Origin: Mycolicibacterium vulneris | GTDB taxonomy: Bacteria; Actinomycetota; Actinomycetes; Mycobacteriales; Mycobacteriaceae | Direction of reading: 5' to 3' | Length of the DNA stretch: 64,000 bases | NCBI RefSeq assembly: GCF_002104765.1 | Contig: NZ_NCXM01000016.1 | Coordinates: 62,001 to 126,000, forward strand | Shown here: positions 27,201 to 36,784 of the stretch, piece by piece | How positions within the stretch are numbered: the stretch's first letter is position 1 | How the letters are laid out: the number at the start of each line of letters is the position of its first letter | The notes under the pieces: model-generated | Databases searched by the model: none | The model's input: only the letters and a program-made list of their open reading frames with translations | Told to the model about the DNA's origin: nothing | Position numbers and translations under genes: made by a program

Positions 27201-27492
27201 CGGCCATCAGAACGGCGTCGACGAGACCCCGAGATGGCGCATCCTGCCCGACCGCTTCGGCGCCGAGGCCAACTCGCCGGTGATGGACAACAACGGCGGC
27301 GGCCCGCTGGGCGTCATCGAGCTGCTGACCAGGGCGACCACAATGGCCACCTACCTCAAGGACGACTGGTCTCGTGATTGGGGCTCGCTGCAACGGCTGT
27401 CGCCCTACTACCCCGATGCACAACCCGCCCACCTGTTGCTGGGGACGGCCACGCGCAGCGGCCTGTGGGGGCCGGCGCCGCTGAGACACTAA
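24217..27492 (+). CDS. embC: Arabinosyltransferase EmbC
   Basis: This 1091-residue GT-C transferase elongates the arabinan of lipoarabinomannan and is an ethambutol target. The first helix (about 30-50, LVASVAGLLGVLLAIATPLL) precedes an N-terminal periplasmic carbohydrate-binding-like domain (about 55-215). The catalytic GT-C acidic pair lies in NTSDDGYILTMARVSEHAGY (Asp296-Asp297). Further helices run to about 730, and a C-terminal carbohydrate-binding domain (about 750-1091) contains APGINGSSAQLPFNLDPART. The proline-rich segment [13 protein letters not shown] is present. Unlike the tuberculosis order embC-embA-embB, this gene is separated from embA by 2.6 kb holding three other genes, and a strong hairpin follows its stop. 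Confidence 0.97.
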   Translation: MSTDTAPQTGPRTPEELASSSVNDTEANHRIARLVASVAGLLGVLLAIATPLLPVNQTTAQLDWPQNGTFGSVDAPLIGYVATDLTVTVPCEAAAGLAGPGNAGKTVLLSTVPKQAPKAVDRGLLIVRANNDLVLVVRNVPVVTAPLSQVLSPACQRLTFTAHADRVTAEFVGLTQGHNAEHPGSPLRGEKSGYDFRPQIVGVFTDLSGPAPTGLKFSATIDTRYSSSPTPLKMAAMILGLVLTAAALIALHILDTADGTRHRRFLPARWWSIGGLDALVIGVLVWWHFVGANTSDDGYILTMARVSEHAGYMANYYRWLGTPEAPFGWYYDLLALWAHVSTTSVWMRLPTLVMALTCWWVISREVMPRLGHAVKQNRAAAWTAAGMFLAVWLPLDNGLRPEPIIALGILLTWCSVERAVATSRLLPVAIACIIGALTLFSGPTGIASIGALLVAIGPLRTILHRRSKRFGALPLVAPLLAAVTVTVILIFRDQTLTGEIQATMLKRAVGPSLSWFDEHIRYERLFMASPDGSVARRFAVLALILALGITVAMSLRKGRIPGTAAGPSRRIVGITIISFVAMMFTPTKWTHHFGVFAGLAGPLGALAAVAVTSVAMRSRRNRTVYAAVVLFLVALSFASVNGWWYVSNFGVPWSNEFPAWHYAFATALLGLTVVVLLLAAWFHFVAPDNGPPKTRLGARVAGIVQSPLAIATWALVVFEVASLTLAMTDQYPAWSVGRSNLQALTGKSCGLAEDVLVEQDPNAGMLTPVNASVADALGAGLSEAFTANGIPADVRADPVMERPGDRSFVNDEEKTGSNQAGTEGGTTPAPGINGSSAQLPFNLDPARTPVLGSWRSGIQVPAHLRSSWYRLPARDKAGPLLVVSAAGRFDLREVQVQWATDDQAAGGHPGGSFQFADVGASPAWRNLRLPMSAIPSSATQIRLVADDEDLAPQHWIALTPPRTPQLRTLQDVVGSADPVFLDWLVGLAFPCQRPFGHQNGVDETPRWRILPDRFGAEANSPVMDNNGGGPLGVIELLTRATTMATYLKDDWSRDWGSLQRLSPYYPDAQPAHLLLGTATRSGLWGPAPLRH

Positions 27493-27507
27493 GGCGCACA
27501 ACGAGTT

Positions 27508-27544
27508 CTGCCCCGCTTCCGGCCGAAGCAGGGAAGCGGGGCAG
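27508..27544. terminator. Bidirectional hairpin terminator after embC
   Basis: CTGCCCCGCTTCC (27508-27520) and GGAAGCGGGGCAG (27532-27544) form a perfect 13-bp GC-rich stem with an 11-nt loop. It starts 16 nt after the embC stop and ends 26 nt before the stop of the convergent small gene. There is no U-tract. It would separate embC from the downstream block. Confidence 0.75.
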
Positions 27545-27569
27545 ACTACTGCGCTAGATCGACGTCAGA

Positions 27570-27824
27570 TCATGGCAGGGCGGCGTTGAACGGGTGCGTC
27601 AGGGTCCAGCCCGGGTTCAGGAAGTTGGCGGCGTAGTGGCGCACCGGGTGCAGGTGGCCGCTGTGCGGGACGTAGGGGCTTGCGGAGGCGACGGCCGGCA
27701 TCAGCGACCCGGCGATCGACAAACCGATGGCGCCCAACCCGACACCCGCGGCGACGCGGAGCTTGGAGACCTTCTTGGCCTTGACGTCGGTCTGGGTGTC
27801 TGCGCCGGCGATGTTGTCCTTCAT
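27570..27824 (-). CDS. Small secreted protein, 84 aa, unknown function
   Basis: The ATG at 27824 opens an 84-residue protein. A basic N-region (DVKAKKVSKLR) is followed by a hydrophobic core (VAAGVGLGAIGLSIAGSL) and a probable signal-peptidase site at PAVASAS-PY (about residue 48-49). The predicted mature peptide of about 36 residues is rich in His, Pro and aromatics (PYVPHSGHLHPVRHYAANF). The frame remains open far upstream, but that part shows no protein character. It is convergent with embC. I do not recognise the family. It may be a His-rich exported peptide. Confidence 0.65.
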   Translation of the reverse strand: MKDNIAGADTQTDVKAKKVSKLRVAAGVGLGAIGLSIAGSLMPAVASASPYVPHSGHLHPVRHYAANFLNPGWTLTHPFNAALP

Positions 27825-28073
27825 GGTGGTGATTCCTATCTGCCGTACTTTGCGTATTTGCGTACTTTTTCCTGGGACCGATCTTGCTGACCGGCAACAC
27901 CAGGTTGCGACAGACGGCTTGCCAGATGGTTCAGAGATTCTTGCGGAATTCTTGCGTCCGCCGGTTGACGTGCGGCGCAACCCTTGAGGCTCGATATCGA
28001 TGGGTCTAGATTTACGGTTCGTGGCCGCTGCAGCCGGGCTGCGGCAGGACCTGTTGAGCGATGGTGACCCGCG

Positions 28074-28697
28074 ATGACGTCCGACCTGATGGCCATGGCC
28101 CGCGCCGAGCGCGCCGACCTCGCGGAATTCCTCGCCACTCTGACGCCGCAGGACTGGGAGGCGCCGACGCTGTGTACCCGCTGGAACGTCAAAGACGTTG
28201 TCGCGCATGTGATCAGCTATGACGAACTGGGCGCACTGGGGCTGCTGAGACGGTTCGCCAAGGGCTGGATCGTCCGGGCCAACCAGGTGGGCGTCGACGA
28301 ATTCGCGGCCCTCACGCCGCAACAGCTGCTGGAATTCCTGCGCAGTCATCTCCAACCACGCGGTCTGCCAGCGGGTTTCGGCGGAATGATCGCGCTGGTC
28401 GACGGCACCGTCCACCACCAGGACATCCGCCGCTCGCTGGGCCGGCCGCGCGTGGTGCCGCCCGATCGACTCGAGCGGATTCTTCCGCTGGTGCCCGGCA
28501 ACCCCCGGCTCGGCGCGGGACGCCGGATCAGGGGCCTGGGACTGCGCGCCACCGACGTCTCGTGGACACACGGCGACGGACCCCAGGTGAACGGCCCCGG
28601 CGAGGCACTCCTGCTGGCCATGACGGGCCGTCCGGCCGCCCTGGCCGACCTCGAAGGTCCCGGGCTTGCCACGCTGGCCGACCGGGTCCGCGGATAG
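28074..28697 (+). CDS. Maleylpyruvate isomerase/DinB-like family protein (TIGR03083 type)
   Basis: This 207-residue protein opens MARAERADLAEFLATLTPQD, followed by the family signature APTLCTRWNVKDVVAHVISY (about residues 31-50). The second His-rich helix is VDGTVHHQDIRRSLG (about 108-122). These His residues normally bind a divalent metal in mycothiol-dependent enzymes. It probably acts in the cytoplasm on a thiol-dependent reaction that cannot be specified. It ends 3 bp from the convergent embR stop. This is the second member of the superfamily in the window (the other at 220-804). Confidence 0.82.
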   Translation: MTSDLMAMARAERADLAEFLATLTPQDWEAPTLCTRWNVKDVVAHVISYDELGALGLLRRFAKGWIVRANQVGVDEFAALTPQQLLEFLRSHLQPRGLPAGFGGMIALVDGTVHHQDIRRSLGRPRVVPPDRLERILPLVPGNPRLGAGRRIRGLGLRATDVSWTHGDGPQVNGPGEALLLAMTGRPAALADLEGPGLATLADRVRG

Positions 28698-28700
28698 CGT

Positions 28701-29855
28701 TCAGGCGGGCCGGATTTCGAAGACGAACTCCGAGTTGCCGATGCGGATGTGATCGCCGTCTTCCAGGGTGGTGCTGCGCCGCACGCGCCGGCCCCGCACC
28801 TGCACACCATTCGTGGATTTCATGTCGGTGATCAGGAAATCCGTTCCGGTGTCGATGATCACGGCATGGTGGCGGCTGACCTCGGTGTCGTCCAGGACGA
28901 TCTCGTTGTCGTCGAGCCGCCCGATCCGGGTGGTCACACCGTTGAGCTGATAGTGCCGGCCGGCCTTGTCACGCAACCGGGCGACAACGGGATCGTCGAC
29001 CAGCGCCGCCGTCGACTCCGAGCGCACGGTGCTCTGCTTGTGGGTGGTCATCACCGCCCGCTTGCCGACCCGCTTGGGTTGCTCGGGACCCAGTGGCTCC
29101 TGGCGCAGGATGCGCTGTTGCAGCGCGTTCACCGTCGGGCCCGGATCGATGCCCAGCCCGTCGGCCAACGCCGTCTTCAGGCGCCGATACGCGCCGAGCG
29201 CATCCGACTGCCGCTCGGTGACGTAGTAGGCGGTGATCAGTTGCGCCCACAGTGGTTCGCGAAAGGGATGCCGTGCAACGAGCGCCTCCAGCTCGCCGAT
29301 GACGCCATCGGCGCGACCACAGGCGATCTCAGCTTCGGCGCGCGCGGTGTGGCTTGCCACCCGCTCCTCGAGCAGCATGCCGGCGAACGCGTCGACGAAC
29401 GCGAAGTTGTGCAGGTCGTCGAGCACCGGTCCGCGCCATTCGCTCAGCGCCGCCGACAGATGGCTGCTGGCTTCCTCGAAGCGCCCCAAGCTGGCGGCCT
29501 GGACCCCGGCCGCCTTGTGGGCGCGGAAGCGTCCCAGGTCGCAGTCGGCGTCGGCGACACTCAGCTGATAACCGGGCGGGGCGCTGGCGAGCACCCCGTT
29601 CGGGTTGGCCACCACGCCTCGCAGCAGCCGACGCAGCGTGGAGATATAAGACTGGATGCTGGTGCGCGCCGCCGGCACCGGGGCCTCACCCCACACCGCA
29701 TCGATCAACGCGTCCACGGACACCGGCCGGTTGCGGTGGACCAGCAGCATGGCCAGCACCGCGCGCTGTTTCGGGGCGCCCAGCGGCAGCTGGGCGCCGT
29801 TGGCCGTCACCGACAACGGGCCCAGGACGCCAAAGCCCAGACCTGCGTTCATCAC
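28701..29855 (-). CDS. embR: SARP-family transcriptional regulator with FHA domain, EmbR
   Basis: This protein of about 384 residues has three domains: an OmpR/SARP winged helix (about 8-100, GAPKQRAVLAMLLVHRNRPV), a bacterial transcriptional activation domain of helical repeats (about 105-255, FEEASSHLSAALSEWRGPVL), and a C-terminal FHA domain (about 290-384). The FHA domain shows the phosphothreonine-binding residues GR, SRHHA and STNG (TRIGRLDD, EVSRHHAVI, KSTNGVQV). In M. tuberculosis EmbR is phosphorylated by PknH and activates embCAB from a distant site. Here, as described for M. avium, it sits beside embA, divergent from it with a 204-bp shared region. GTG 29855 or ATG 29852 could initiate; GGGAGG lies upstream. 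Confidence 0.92.
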   Translation of the reverse strand: MMNAGLGFGVLGPLSVTANGAQLPLGAPKQRAVLAMLLVHRNRPVSVDALIDAVWGEAPVPAARTSIQSYISTLRRLLRGVVANPNGVLASAPPGYQLSVADADCDLGRFRAHKAAGVQAASLGRFEEASSHLSAALSEWRGPVLDDLHNFAFVDAFAGMLLEERVASHTARAEAEIACGRADGVIGELEALVARHPFREPLWAQLITAYYVTERQSDALGAYRRLKTALADGLGIDPGPTVNALQQRILRQEPLGPEQPKRVGKRAVMTTHKQSTVRSESTAALVDDPVVARLRDKAGRHYQLNGVTTRIGRLDDNEIVLDDTEVSRHHAVIIDTGTDFLITDMKSTNGVQVRGRRVRRSTTLEDGDHIRIGNSEFVFEIRPA

Positions 29856-30059
29856 GCGCTGTCAGCCTCCCAGGGGTCGTCGGCCGCACTCAAGGCCTCA
29901 GCCCCCCATTTTGAACGCATAAACGCAACGGATGCCGAATCGGCAGGCGGGTTTTGCTGTGATTCGCACCCGGTTTTTACGGCGTGAGCAGCACGTCCTG
30001 GGCGCTGGGCGGCCCCGCGTCCTCATCGGACAAAGGCGCGTCGCTTACGATCGAGCCTC
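29856..30059. promoter_or_regulatory. embR-embA divergent control region
   Basis: These 204 bp separate the divergent embR and embA starts and are the natural place for EmbR binding. On the plus strand TACGAT (30046-30051) ends 8 nt before the embA GTG, a leaderless -10 candidate. On the minus strand a GGGAGG lies just before embR. The central part is comparatively AT-rich (around 29908-29925 and 29950-29972). I could not identify a clear repeated operator. Confidence 0.5.
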
Positions 30060-33000
30060 GTGCCCCACGACGGTAAAGAGCGATCGCAGCGGATGCCCCG
30101 GTCGGTGGCTGCCATCGCGGGAATCGTGGGCCTGCTGCTGTGCCTGTCAGTCCCGCTGCTTCCGGTAAAGCAGACCACCGCAACGATCCTCTGGCCGCAG
30201 GGCAGCACAGACGGGCACGTCAGCCAGATCACCGCGCCCCTGGTGTCGGGGGCGCCCCGGGCGCTGGACATCTCCATCCCCTGCCCCGACATCGCCAGCC
30301 TGCCCCCGGCCGGCGGCCTGGTGGTCTCCACCCTGCCGCCCGGCGGCACCGATGCCGGGAAGAACGGGCTGTTCGTGCGGTCCAACGCCGATGTGGTCGT
30401 CGTCGCCTTCCGCGACACCGTGGCCACGGTCGCACAACGTTCGGCGGTCGCCGCCGGGGCGTGCAGCGTGCTGCACGTCTGGGCCAACGCCGGCGCGACG
30501 GGCGCCGATTTTGTGGGCATACCCGGCGCCTCCGGGGTGCTGCCTGCCGAAAAGAAACCTCAGGTTGGCGGCGTCTTCACCGACATGAAGGTGCCCGCAG
30601 GGCCGGGGCTGTCGGCCCGCATCGACGTCGATACCCGGTTCCTCACCGCGCCCACCGTGATCAAGGAAATCGTGATGGTCCTGGGCGCCCTGGCGGTGCT
30701 GACGGCCATCGTCGCGCTGGCGGTTCTGGACCGCCGCAGCCGAGGCGGCAGCACGCTGCTCAACTGGCGCTCCCCCATCGCCTGGCTCTCCAGATACCGC
30801 CCCGGCACGCGCCTGGCCAACTGGCGGCGGGTGGGAATCGCGACCTGGATCGCCGACGCCGGGGTGATCGCAACCCTGTTGCTGTGGCACGTCATCGGCG
30901 CCACCTCGTCGGACGACGGCTACAACCTGACCATCGCGCGCGTCGCGCCGGGTGCCGGCTACATCGCCGACTACTACCGCTACTTCGGCACGACGGACGC
31001 GCCGTTCGACTGGTATCTCGGGCTGCTGGCGAAGATGGCCGCGGTGAGCACGGCCGGCGTGTGGATGCGGCTGCCCGCCACGCTGGCCGCAATCGGGTGC
31101 TGGCTTATCATCAGCCACTGGGTGCTGCGCCGGCTCGGTCCGGGCCGCGGCGGCCTCGCGGCCAACCGGGTCGCGGTGTTCACCGCGGGCGCGGTGTTCG
31201 TGGCCGCGTGGCTGCCCTTCAACAACGGCCTGCGGCCCGAACCGCTGATCGCCCTGGGCGTGCTGGTCACCTGGATGCTGATGGAACGCGCGATCGCGCT
31301 GCGCCGCTTGGCACCCGCGGCGGTGGCCATCATCGTGGCGATGCTGAGCGCGACGCTGGCGCCGCAGGGCCTGATCGCCGTCGCCGCACTGCTGACCGGG
31401 GCACGGGCCGTCGCCCAGACAATCCGGCGCCGCCGGGCGACCGACGGACTGCTGGCACCGCTGGCGGTGCTGGCGGCCTCGCTGTCGCTGATCCTGGTGG
31501 TGGTGTTCCGCAGCCAGACGCTGGCCACGGTCGGCGAGTCGGCGCGAATCAAGTACAAGGTCGGCCCGACCATCGCCTGGTACCAGGATTGGCTGCGCTA
31601 CTACTTCCTCACCGTGGAATCCAACCCGGACGGATCGATGGCCCGGCGATTCGCCGTGCTGGTGCTGCTGCTGTGCATGTTCGGCATGCTCGTCACCCTG
31701 CTGCGCCGCGGCCGGATCCCCGGCGTGGCCAGCGGGCCTGCCTGGCGGTTGATCGGCACCACCGCGTTCGGACTGCTGCTGCTGACGTTCACCCCGACCA
31801 AGTGGGCGGTCCAGTTCGGTGCGTTCGCCGGGCTGGCCGGGGCGCTGGGCGCGGTCACCGCGTTCGCCCTGGCCCGGATCGGGCTGCACAACCGCCGCAA
31901 CCTGACCCTGTACGTCACGGCCCTGCTGTTTGTCCTGGCGGTGGCCACCTCCGGCGTCAACGGCTGGTTCTACGTCGGCAACTACGGGGTGCCGTGGTGG
32001 GACATCCAGCCCGTCATCGCCAGCCACCCGGTGACGACGATATTTTTGAGCCTGTCGATCGCGACCGGCCTGCTGGCCGCCTGGCAGCACTTCAGGATGG
32101 ATTACGCCGGGCACACCGAGGTCAAGGACAACCGGCGCAACCGGGTGCTGGCGTCGACGCCGCTGCTGGTGGTCGCGACCATCATGGTCGTCGGCGAGGT
32201 CGCCTCGCTGACCAAGGGCGCGGTGTACCGCTATCCGCTCTACACCACCGGCAAGGCGAACCTCGCCGCGATCAGTTCGGGGCTGTCGAAGACCAGCTGC
32301 GCCATGGCCGACGACGTGCTGGCCGAGCCCGACCCCAACGCGGGCATGCTGCAGCCGGTGCCGGGGCAGACCTTCGGTCCGGACGGTCCACTGGGCGGTA
32401 GCAACCCGGTCGGCTTCAAACCCGACGGCGTGGGCGACGACCTGAGGTCGTACCCGGTGGTGACCAAGCCGGGCGTGGTGAATTCGACCGGGTCACCCAA
32501 CAAACCCAACGCCACCATGAGTGACTCCGCGGGCACGGCCGGCGGGAGAGGCGCGGTCGGCGTGAACGGGTCGCATGCCGCGCTGCCGTTCGGACTGGAC
32601 CCGGCCCGCACCCCGGTGATGGGCAGCTACGGCGAGAATTCGCTGGCCGCGACGGCCACCTCGGCCTGGTACCAGCTGCCGCCGCGCACCAGCGACCGGC
32701 CGATCGTGGTGGTGACGGCGGCCGGTGCCATCTGGTCGTACAAGGAGGACGGCACCTTCACCTACGGCCAACAGCTGAAACTGCAGTGGGGCGTCGCCCG
32801 TCCCGACGGCACCACCCAGCCGCTGGCAGAGGTCTATCCGATCGACATCGGGCCGGAGCCGGCGTGGCGCAACCTGCGGTTCCCGCTGGCCTGGGCGCCA
32901 CCGGAGGCGAACGTGGCGCGCATCGTCGCCTACGACCCAAACCTGAGTTCGGATCAGTGGTTCGCGGTCACACCGCCACGGGTCCCGGTGCTCCAGACCC

Positions 33001-33386
33001 TGCAACAGCTGATGGGCTCGCAAACCCCCGTGCTGATGGACATCGCCACGGCTGCCAACTTCCCGTGCCAGCATCCGATCTCCGAACACCTTGGCGTTGC
33101 CGAGCTTCCGCGGTACCGCATCCTGCCCGATCACAAACAAACGGCGGCGTCGTCGAACGGGTGGGAGGCCAGCGAGGACGGGGGTCCGTTCCTGTTCACT
33201 CAGGCGATGCTGCGCACCTCGACGATCGCGACGTACCTGCGTGGCGACTGGCATCGCGACTGGGGATCCGTGGAGCAGTACTTCCGACTGGTGCCGGCTG
33301 ATCAGGCGCCGGACGCCGCAATCGAACAGGGTGTGATGACAGTGCACGGCTGGAGCCGGCAGGGACCGATTCGGGCGCTGCCATGA
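30060..33386 (+). CDS. embA: Arabinosyltransferase EmbA
   Basis: This 1108-residue GT-C transferase works with EmbB to build the branched terminal arabinan motif of arabinogalactan. It starts at GTG ([18 protein letters not shown]), identical in layout to the tuberculosis protein. The first helix (about residues 18-38) is followed by an N-terminal periplasmic domain. The catalytic loop [21 protein letters not shown] lies near residues 281-300, helices run to about 725, and a C-terminal carbohydrate-binding domain follows ([19 protein letters not shown], about 835-853). The stop overlaps the embB start as ATGA (33383-33386), so the two are translationally coupled, in keeping with the EmbA-EmbB heterodimer. 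Confidence 0.97.
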   Translation: MPHDGKERSQRMPRSVAAIAGIVGLLLCLSVPLLPVKQTTATILWPQGSTDGHVSQITAPLVSGAPRALDISIPCPDIASLPPAGGLVVSTLPPGGTDAGKNGLFVRSNADVVVVAFRDTVATVAQRSAVAAGACSVLHVWANAGATGADFVGIPGASGVLPAEKKPQVGGVFTDMKVPAGPGLSARIDVDTRFLTAPTVIKEIVMVLGALAVLTAIVALAVLDRRSRGGSTLLNWRSPIAWLSRYRPGTRLANWRRVGIATWIADAGVIATLLLWHVIGATSSDDGYNLTIARVAPGAGYIADYYRYFGTTDAPFDWYLGLLAKMAAVSTAGVWMRLPATLAAIGCWLIISHWVLRRLGPGRGGLAANRVAVFTAGAVFVAAWLPFNNGLRPEPLIALGVLVTWMLMERAIALRRLAPAAVAIIVAMLSATLAPQGLIAVAALLTGARAVAQTIRRRRATDGLLAPLAVLAASLSLILVVVFRSQTLATVGESARIKYKVGPTIAWYQDWLRYYFLTVESNPDGSMARRFAVLVLLLCMFGMLVTLLRRGRIPGVASGPAWRLIGTTAFGLLLLTFTPTKWAVQFGAFAGLAGALGAVTAFALARIGLHNRRNLTLYVTALLFVLAVATSGVNGWFYVGNYGVPWWDIQPVIASHPVTTIFLSLSIATGLLAAWQHFRMDYAGHTEVKDNRRNRVLASTPLLVVATIMVVGEVASLTKGAVYRYPLYTTGKANLAAISSGLSKTSCAMADDVLAEPDPNAGMLQPVPGQTFGPDGPLGGSNPVGFKPDGVGDDLRSYPVVTKPGVVNSTGSPNKPNATMSDSAGTAGGRGAVGVNGSHAALPFGLDPARTPVMGSYGENSLAATATSAWYQLPPRTSDRPIVVVTAAGAIWSYKEDGTFTYGQQLKLQWGVARPDGTTQPLAEVYPIDIGPEPAWRNLRFPLAWAPPEANVARIVAYDPNLSSDQWFAVTPPRVPVLQTLQQLMGSQTPVLMDIATAANFPCQHPISEHLGVAELPRYRILPDHKQTAASSNGWEASEDGGPFLFTQAMLRTSTIATYLRGDWHRDWGSVEQYFRLVPADQAPDAAIEQGVMTVHGWSRQGPIRALP

Positions 33387-36300
33387 GTGTCACGACCGTC
33401 GACACGCGCGAAGACAAGGCGGCCGCCCGCCAGGACGTGCGGGTGACGCGCTGGGTCGCGACGATCGCGGGGCTGATCGGTTTCATCCTGTCGATCGCGA
33501 CGCCGCTGCTGCCCGTCGTGCAGACCACTGCGACGCTGAACTGGCCGCAGAACGGCCAGCTGAGCAGCGTAACCGCGCCGCTGATTTCGCTCACACCGGT
33601 CGACGTGCACGTGACCGTGCCGTGCTCGGTGGTGCGTGCCTTGCCGCCGGAGGGCGGGATCGTGCTCAGTACGGCGCCCAAGAAGGGTAAGGATGCCGCG
33701 CTCAACGCGTTGTTCGTGGTCGTCAACGGCAAGCGCGTCGACGTCACCGACCGCAACGTGGTGATCGCGAGCGCGGTCCGCGATCAGGTGGAGTCGCCAC
33801 AATGTCAGCGCATCGAGATCAGCTCGACGAAGGCGGGCGCCTTCGCCACCTTCGTCGGGCTGACTGATCCAGCGGGCAAGCCGCTCGGCGGCGGCTTCCC
33901 GGACCCGAACCTGCGGCCGCAGATCGTCGGGGTGTTCACCGACCTGAGCGGGCCGGCCCCGGCCGGTTTGAAGCTCTCGGCGACCATCGACACCCGGTTC
34001 TCCACCACACCGACGACGCTGAAGCTGGCCGCGATGGTGCTGGCCATCGTGTCCACCATCGTCGCCCTCATCGCCTTGTGGCGGCTCGATCAGCTGGACG
34101 GCCACCGGATGCGCCGGCTCATTCCGGCGAACTGGCGCAAGTTCACCCTGGCCGACGCCACGGTGATCTCCGGCTTCGTGCTGTGGCACGTGATCGGCGC
34201 GAACTCGTCGGACGACGGCTACATCCTGGGCATGGCCCGGGTCGCCGACCACGCCGGCTATATGTCGAACTACTTCCGCTGGTTTGGTAGCCCGGAGGAC
34301 CCCTTCGGCTGGTACTACAACCTGCTGGCGCTGATGACCCACGTCACCGACGCCAGCCTGTGGATGCGGTTGCCGGACCTGATCGCCGGAATCGTGTGCT
34401 GGCTGCTGCTTTCGCGGGAGGTGCTGCCCCGGCTGGGGCCCGCGGTGGCCGCCAGCAAGCCGGCGAACTGGGCGGCCGGCATGGTGCTGTTGACGGCCTG
34501 GATGCCGTTCGACAACGGCCTGCGCCCCGAGCCGATCATCGCCGTCGGCTCGCTGATCACCTACGTGCTGATCGAGCGCTCGATGCGCTACAGCCGGCTG
34601 ACGCCCGCCGCGCTGGCCGTCATCACCGCCGCGTTCACCCTCGGGGTGCAGCCCACCGGGCTGATCGCCGTGGCCGCGCTGGTCGCCGGAGGCCGCCCGA
34701 TCCTGCGGATTCTGGTGAAACGCCATCGCCTGGTGGGCACCTGGCCGCTGGTGGCGCCGATGCTGGCCGCCGGCACGGTCATCCTGACCGTGGTGTTCGC
34801 CGATCAGACGCTGTCGACGGTGTTGGAAGCCACCAGGATTCGCACCTCGATCGGTCCCAGCCAGGCCTGGTACACCGAGAACCTGCGCTACTACTACCTG
34901 ATCCTGCCCACCGTCGACGGCTCGCTGTCACGCCGCTTCGGGTTCCTGGTCGCGGCGCTATGCCTGTTCACAGCCGTCTTTATCATGTTGCGGCGCAAGC
35001 GAATTCCCGGTGTCGCGCGCGGGCCGGCCTGGCGGCTGATGGGTGTCATCTTCGGCACCATGTTCTTCCTGATGTTCACCCCCACCAAGTGGGTGCACCA
35101 CTTCGGGCTGTTCGCCGCGGTGGGAGCGGCGATGGCCGCGCTGACGACGGTGCTGGTGTCGCACGAGGTCTTGCGCTGGTCGCGCAACCGAATGGCGTTC
35201 GTGGCGGCGCTGCTGTTCGTGCTGGCCCTGTGTTTCGCCACCACCAACGGCTGGTGGTATGTGTCGAGCTTCGGTGTCCCGTTCAATAACGTGATGCCGA
35301 GGTTCCACGGAATCAGCGTAAGCACAGTCTTTTTCGCGCTGTTCGTGATTGTCGCGCTGTGGGCGGCGTACCTACACTTCGCGCCCAGGGACCGTGGCGA
35401 GGGGCGGCTGGCGCGGGCGCTGACCGCCGCGCCCATCCCCGTGGCGGCCGGCTTCATGGCGCTGGTGTTCATCGGGTCGATGGTGGCCGGCATCGTGCGT
35501 CAGTACCCGACGTACTCCAATGCCTGGGACAACCTGCGGGAGTTCAGCGGGGGCTGCGGGCTGGCCGATGACGTGCTCGTCGAACCGGACAGCAATGCCG
35601 GCTTCATGGCTGCCCTACCCGGCGATTACGGCCCGCTGGGGCCGTTGGGTGGGGTCAACCCAACCGGATTCACGCCCAACGGGGTACCGGATCGCACCCT
35701 GGCCGAGTCGATCAAGGAGACGGAGGTGCCGCAGCCCGGCACCGACTACGACTGGGACGCGCCGACCAAGCTGAAGGCACCGGGCGTCAACGGCTCGACG
35801 ATGCCGCTGCCGTATGGACTCGACCCCAGCCGGGTGCCGCTGGCCGGCAGCTACACCACCGGCGCGCAGCAGCAGAGCAGGCTGACCTCGGCCTGGTACC
35901 AGCTGCCCAAACGCGACGACGGGCACCCGCTGGTGGTGATCACGGCCGCGGGCACCATCGCCGGCAACAGCATCCTGCACGGCCACACCAACGGGCAGAC
36001 CGTGGAGCTGGAATTCGGCAGGCCCGGTCCCGGCGGCTCGGTGCAGCCTGCCGGCCGCCTGGTGCCCTACGACCTCTACGGCGAGCAGCCGAAGGTGTGG
36101 CGGAACCTGCGCTTCGCGCGCTCCCAGATGCCCGCCGACGCGGTCGCGGTGCGTGTGGTCGCCGAGGACCTGTCCCTGACGCCGGACGACTGGGTCGCGC
36201 TGACCCCGCCGCGGGTGCCGGAGCTGCGCTCGTTGCAGGAGTACGTCGGTTCCAAGCGGCCGGTGCTGATGGACTGGGCGGTCGGCCTGGCCTTCCCGTG

Positions 36301-36610
36301 CCAGCGGCCGATGCTGCATTCCAACGGCGTCACCGAGATCCCGGAGTTCCGCATCACCCCGGACTACAACGCCAAGAAGCAGGACACCGACACGTGGCAG
36401 GACGGCGTTAACGGCGGCCTGTTGGGCATCACCGACCTGTTGCTGCGGGCCCATGTCATGTCGACGTACCTGTCCCATGACTGGGGCCGCGACTGGGGAT
36501 CGCTGCGCAAATTCGACACCATCGCCGACGCCCACCCGGCGCAGCTCGACCTGGGCACCGCCACCCGCACCGGATGGTGGTCGCCCGGACCGATCCGCAT
36601 CAAGCCGTAG
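33383..36610 (+). CDS. embB: Arabinosyltransferase EmbB (main ethambutol target)
   Basis: This 1075-residue GT-C transferase forms a heterodimer with EmbA. The catalytic and drug-binding loop is [20 protein letters not shown], with Asp277-Asp278. Met284 corresponds to tuberculosis Met306, the commonest ethambutol-resistance position, and is unchanged. The helix-loop [13 protein letters not shown] has Pro384 where tuberculosis has Gly406, another resistance site. The first 23 residues are shorter than in tuberculosis. A C-terminal carbohydrate-binding domain ([19 protein letters not shown]) ends in GPIRIKP. The ATG overlaps the embA stop. An AT-rich 174-bp spacer follows the gene, without a clear hairpin terminator. 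Confidence 0.97.
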   Translation: MSVTTVDTREDKAAARQDVRVTRWVATIAGLIGFILSIATPLLPVVQTTATLNWPQNGQLSSVTAPLISLTPVDVHVTVPCSVVRALPPEGGIVLSTAPKKGKDAALNALFVVVNGKRVDVTDRNVVIASAVRDQVESPQCQRIEISSTKAGAFATFVGLTDPAGKPLGGGFPDPNLRPQIVGVFTDLSGPAPAGLKLSATIDTRFSTTPTTLKLAAMVLAIVSTIVALIALWRLDQLDGHRMRRLIPANWRKFTLADATVISGFVLWHVIGANSSDDGYILGMARVADHAGYMSNYFRWFGSPEDPFGWYYNLLALMTHVTDASLWMRLPDLIAGIVCWLLLSREVLPRLGPAVAASKPANWAAGMVLLTAWMPFDNGLRPEPIIAVGSLITYVLIERSMRYSRLTPAALAVITAAFTLGVQPTGLIAVAALVAGGRPILRILVKRHRLVGTWPLVAPMLAAGTVILTVVFADQTLSTVLEATRIRTSIGPSQAWYTENLRYYYLILPTVDGSLSRRFGFLVAALCLFTAVFIMLRRKRIPGVARGPAWRLMGVIFGTMFFLMFTPTKWVHHFGLFAAVGAAMAALTTVLVSHEVLRWSRNRMAFVAALLFVLALCFATTNGWWYVSSFGVPFNNVMPRFHGISVSTVFFALFVIVALWAAYLHFAPRDRGEGRLARALTAAPIPVAAGFMALVFIGSMVAGIVRQYPTYSNAWDNLREFSGGCGLADDVLVEPDSNAGFMAALPGDYGPLGPLGGVNPTGFTPNGVPDRTLAESIKETEVPQPGTDYDWDAPTKLKAPGVNGSTMPLPYGLDPSRVPLAGSYTTGAQQQSRLTSAWYQLPKRDDGHPLVVITAAGTIAGNSILHGHTNGQTVELEFGRPGPGGSVQPAGRLVPYDLYGEQPKVWRNLRFARSQMPADAVAVRVVAEDLSLTPDDWVALTPPRVPELRSLQEYVGSKRPVLMDWAVGLAFPCQRPMLHSNGVTEIPEFRITPDYNAKKQDTDTWQDGVNGGLLGITDLLLRAHVMSTYLSHDWGRDWGSLRKFDTIADAHPAQLDLGTATRTGWWSPGPIRIKP

Positions 36611-36784
36611 CGAGCGACCAAAAGTTTGAAAAATGGCTTTGCCCCGTCATTATTCACCGGTGTAATAGTGCGCTGAATTAACGGCAGAGTAATTACTGGC
36701 CAAAGGTTTAATTCCGCCATTTCCCGGTCAATACTCATTCCGCTGTGATCCATTTCACATGACGGAAAAGGATGGCCGATACAC

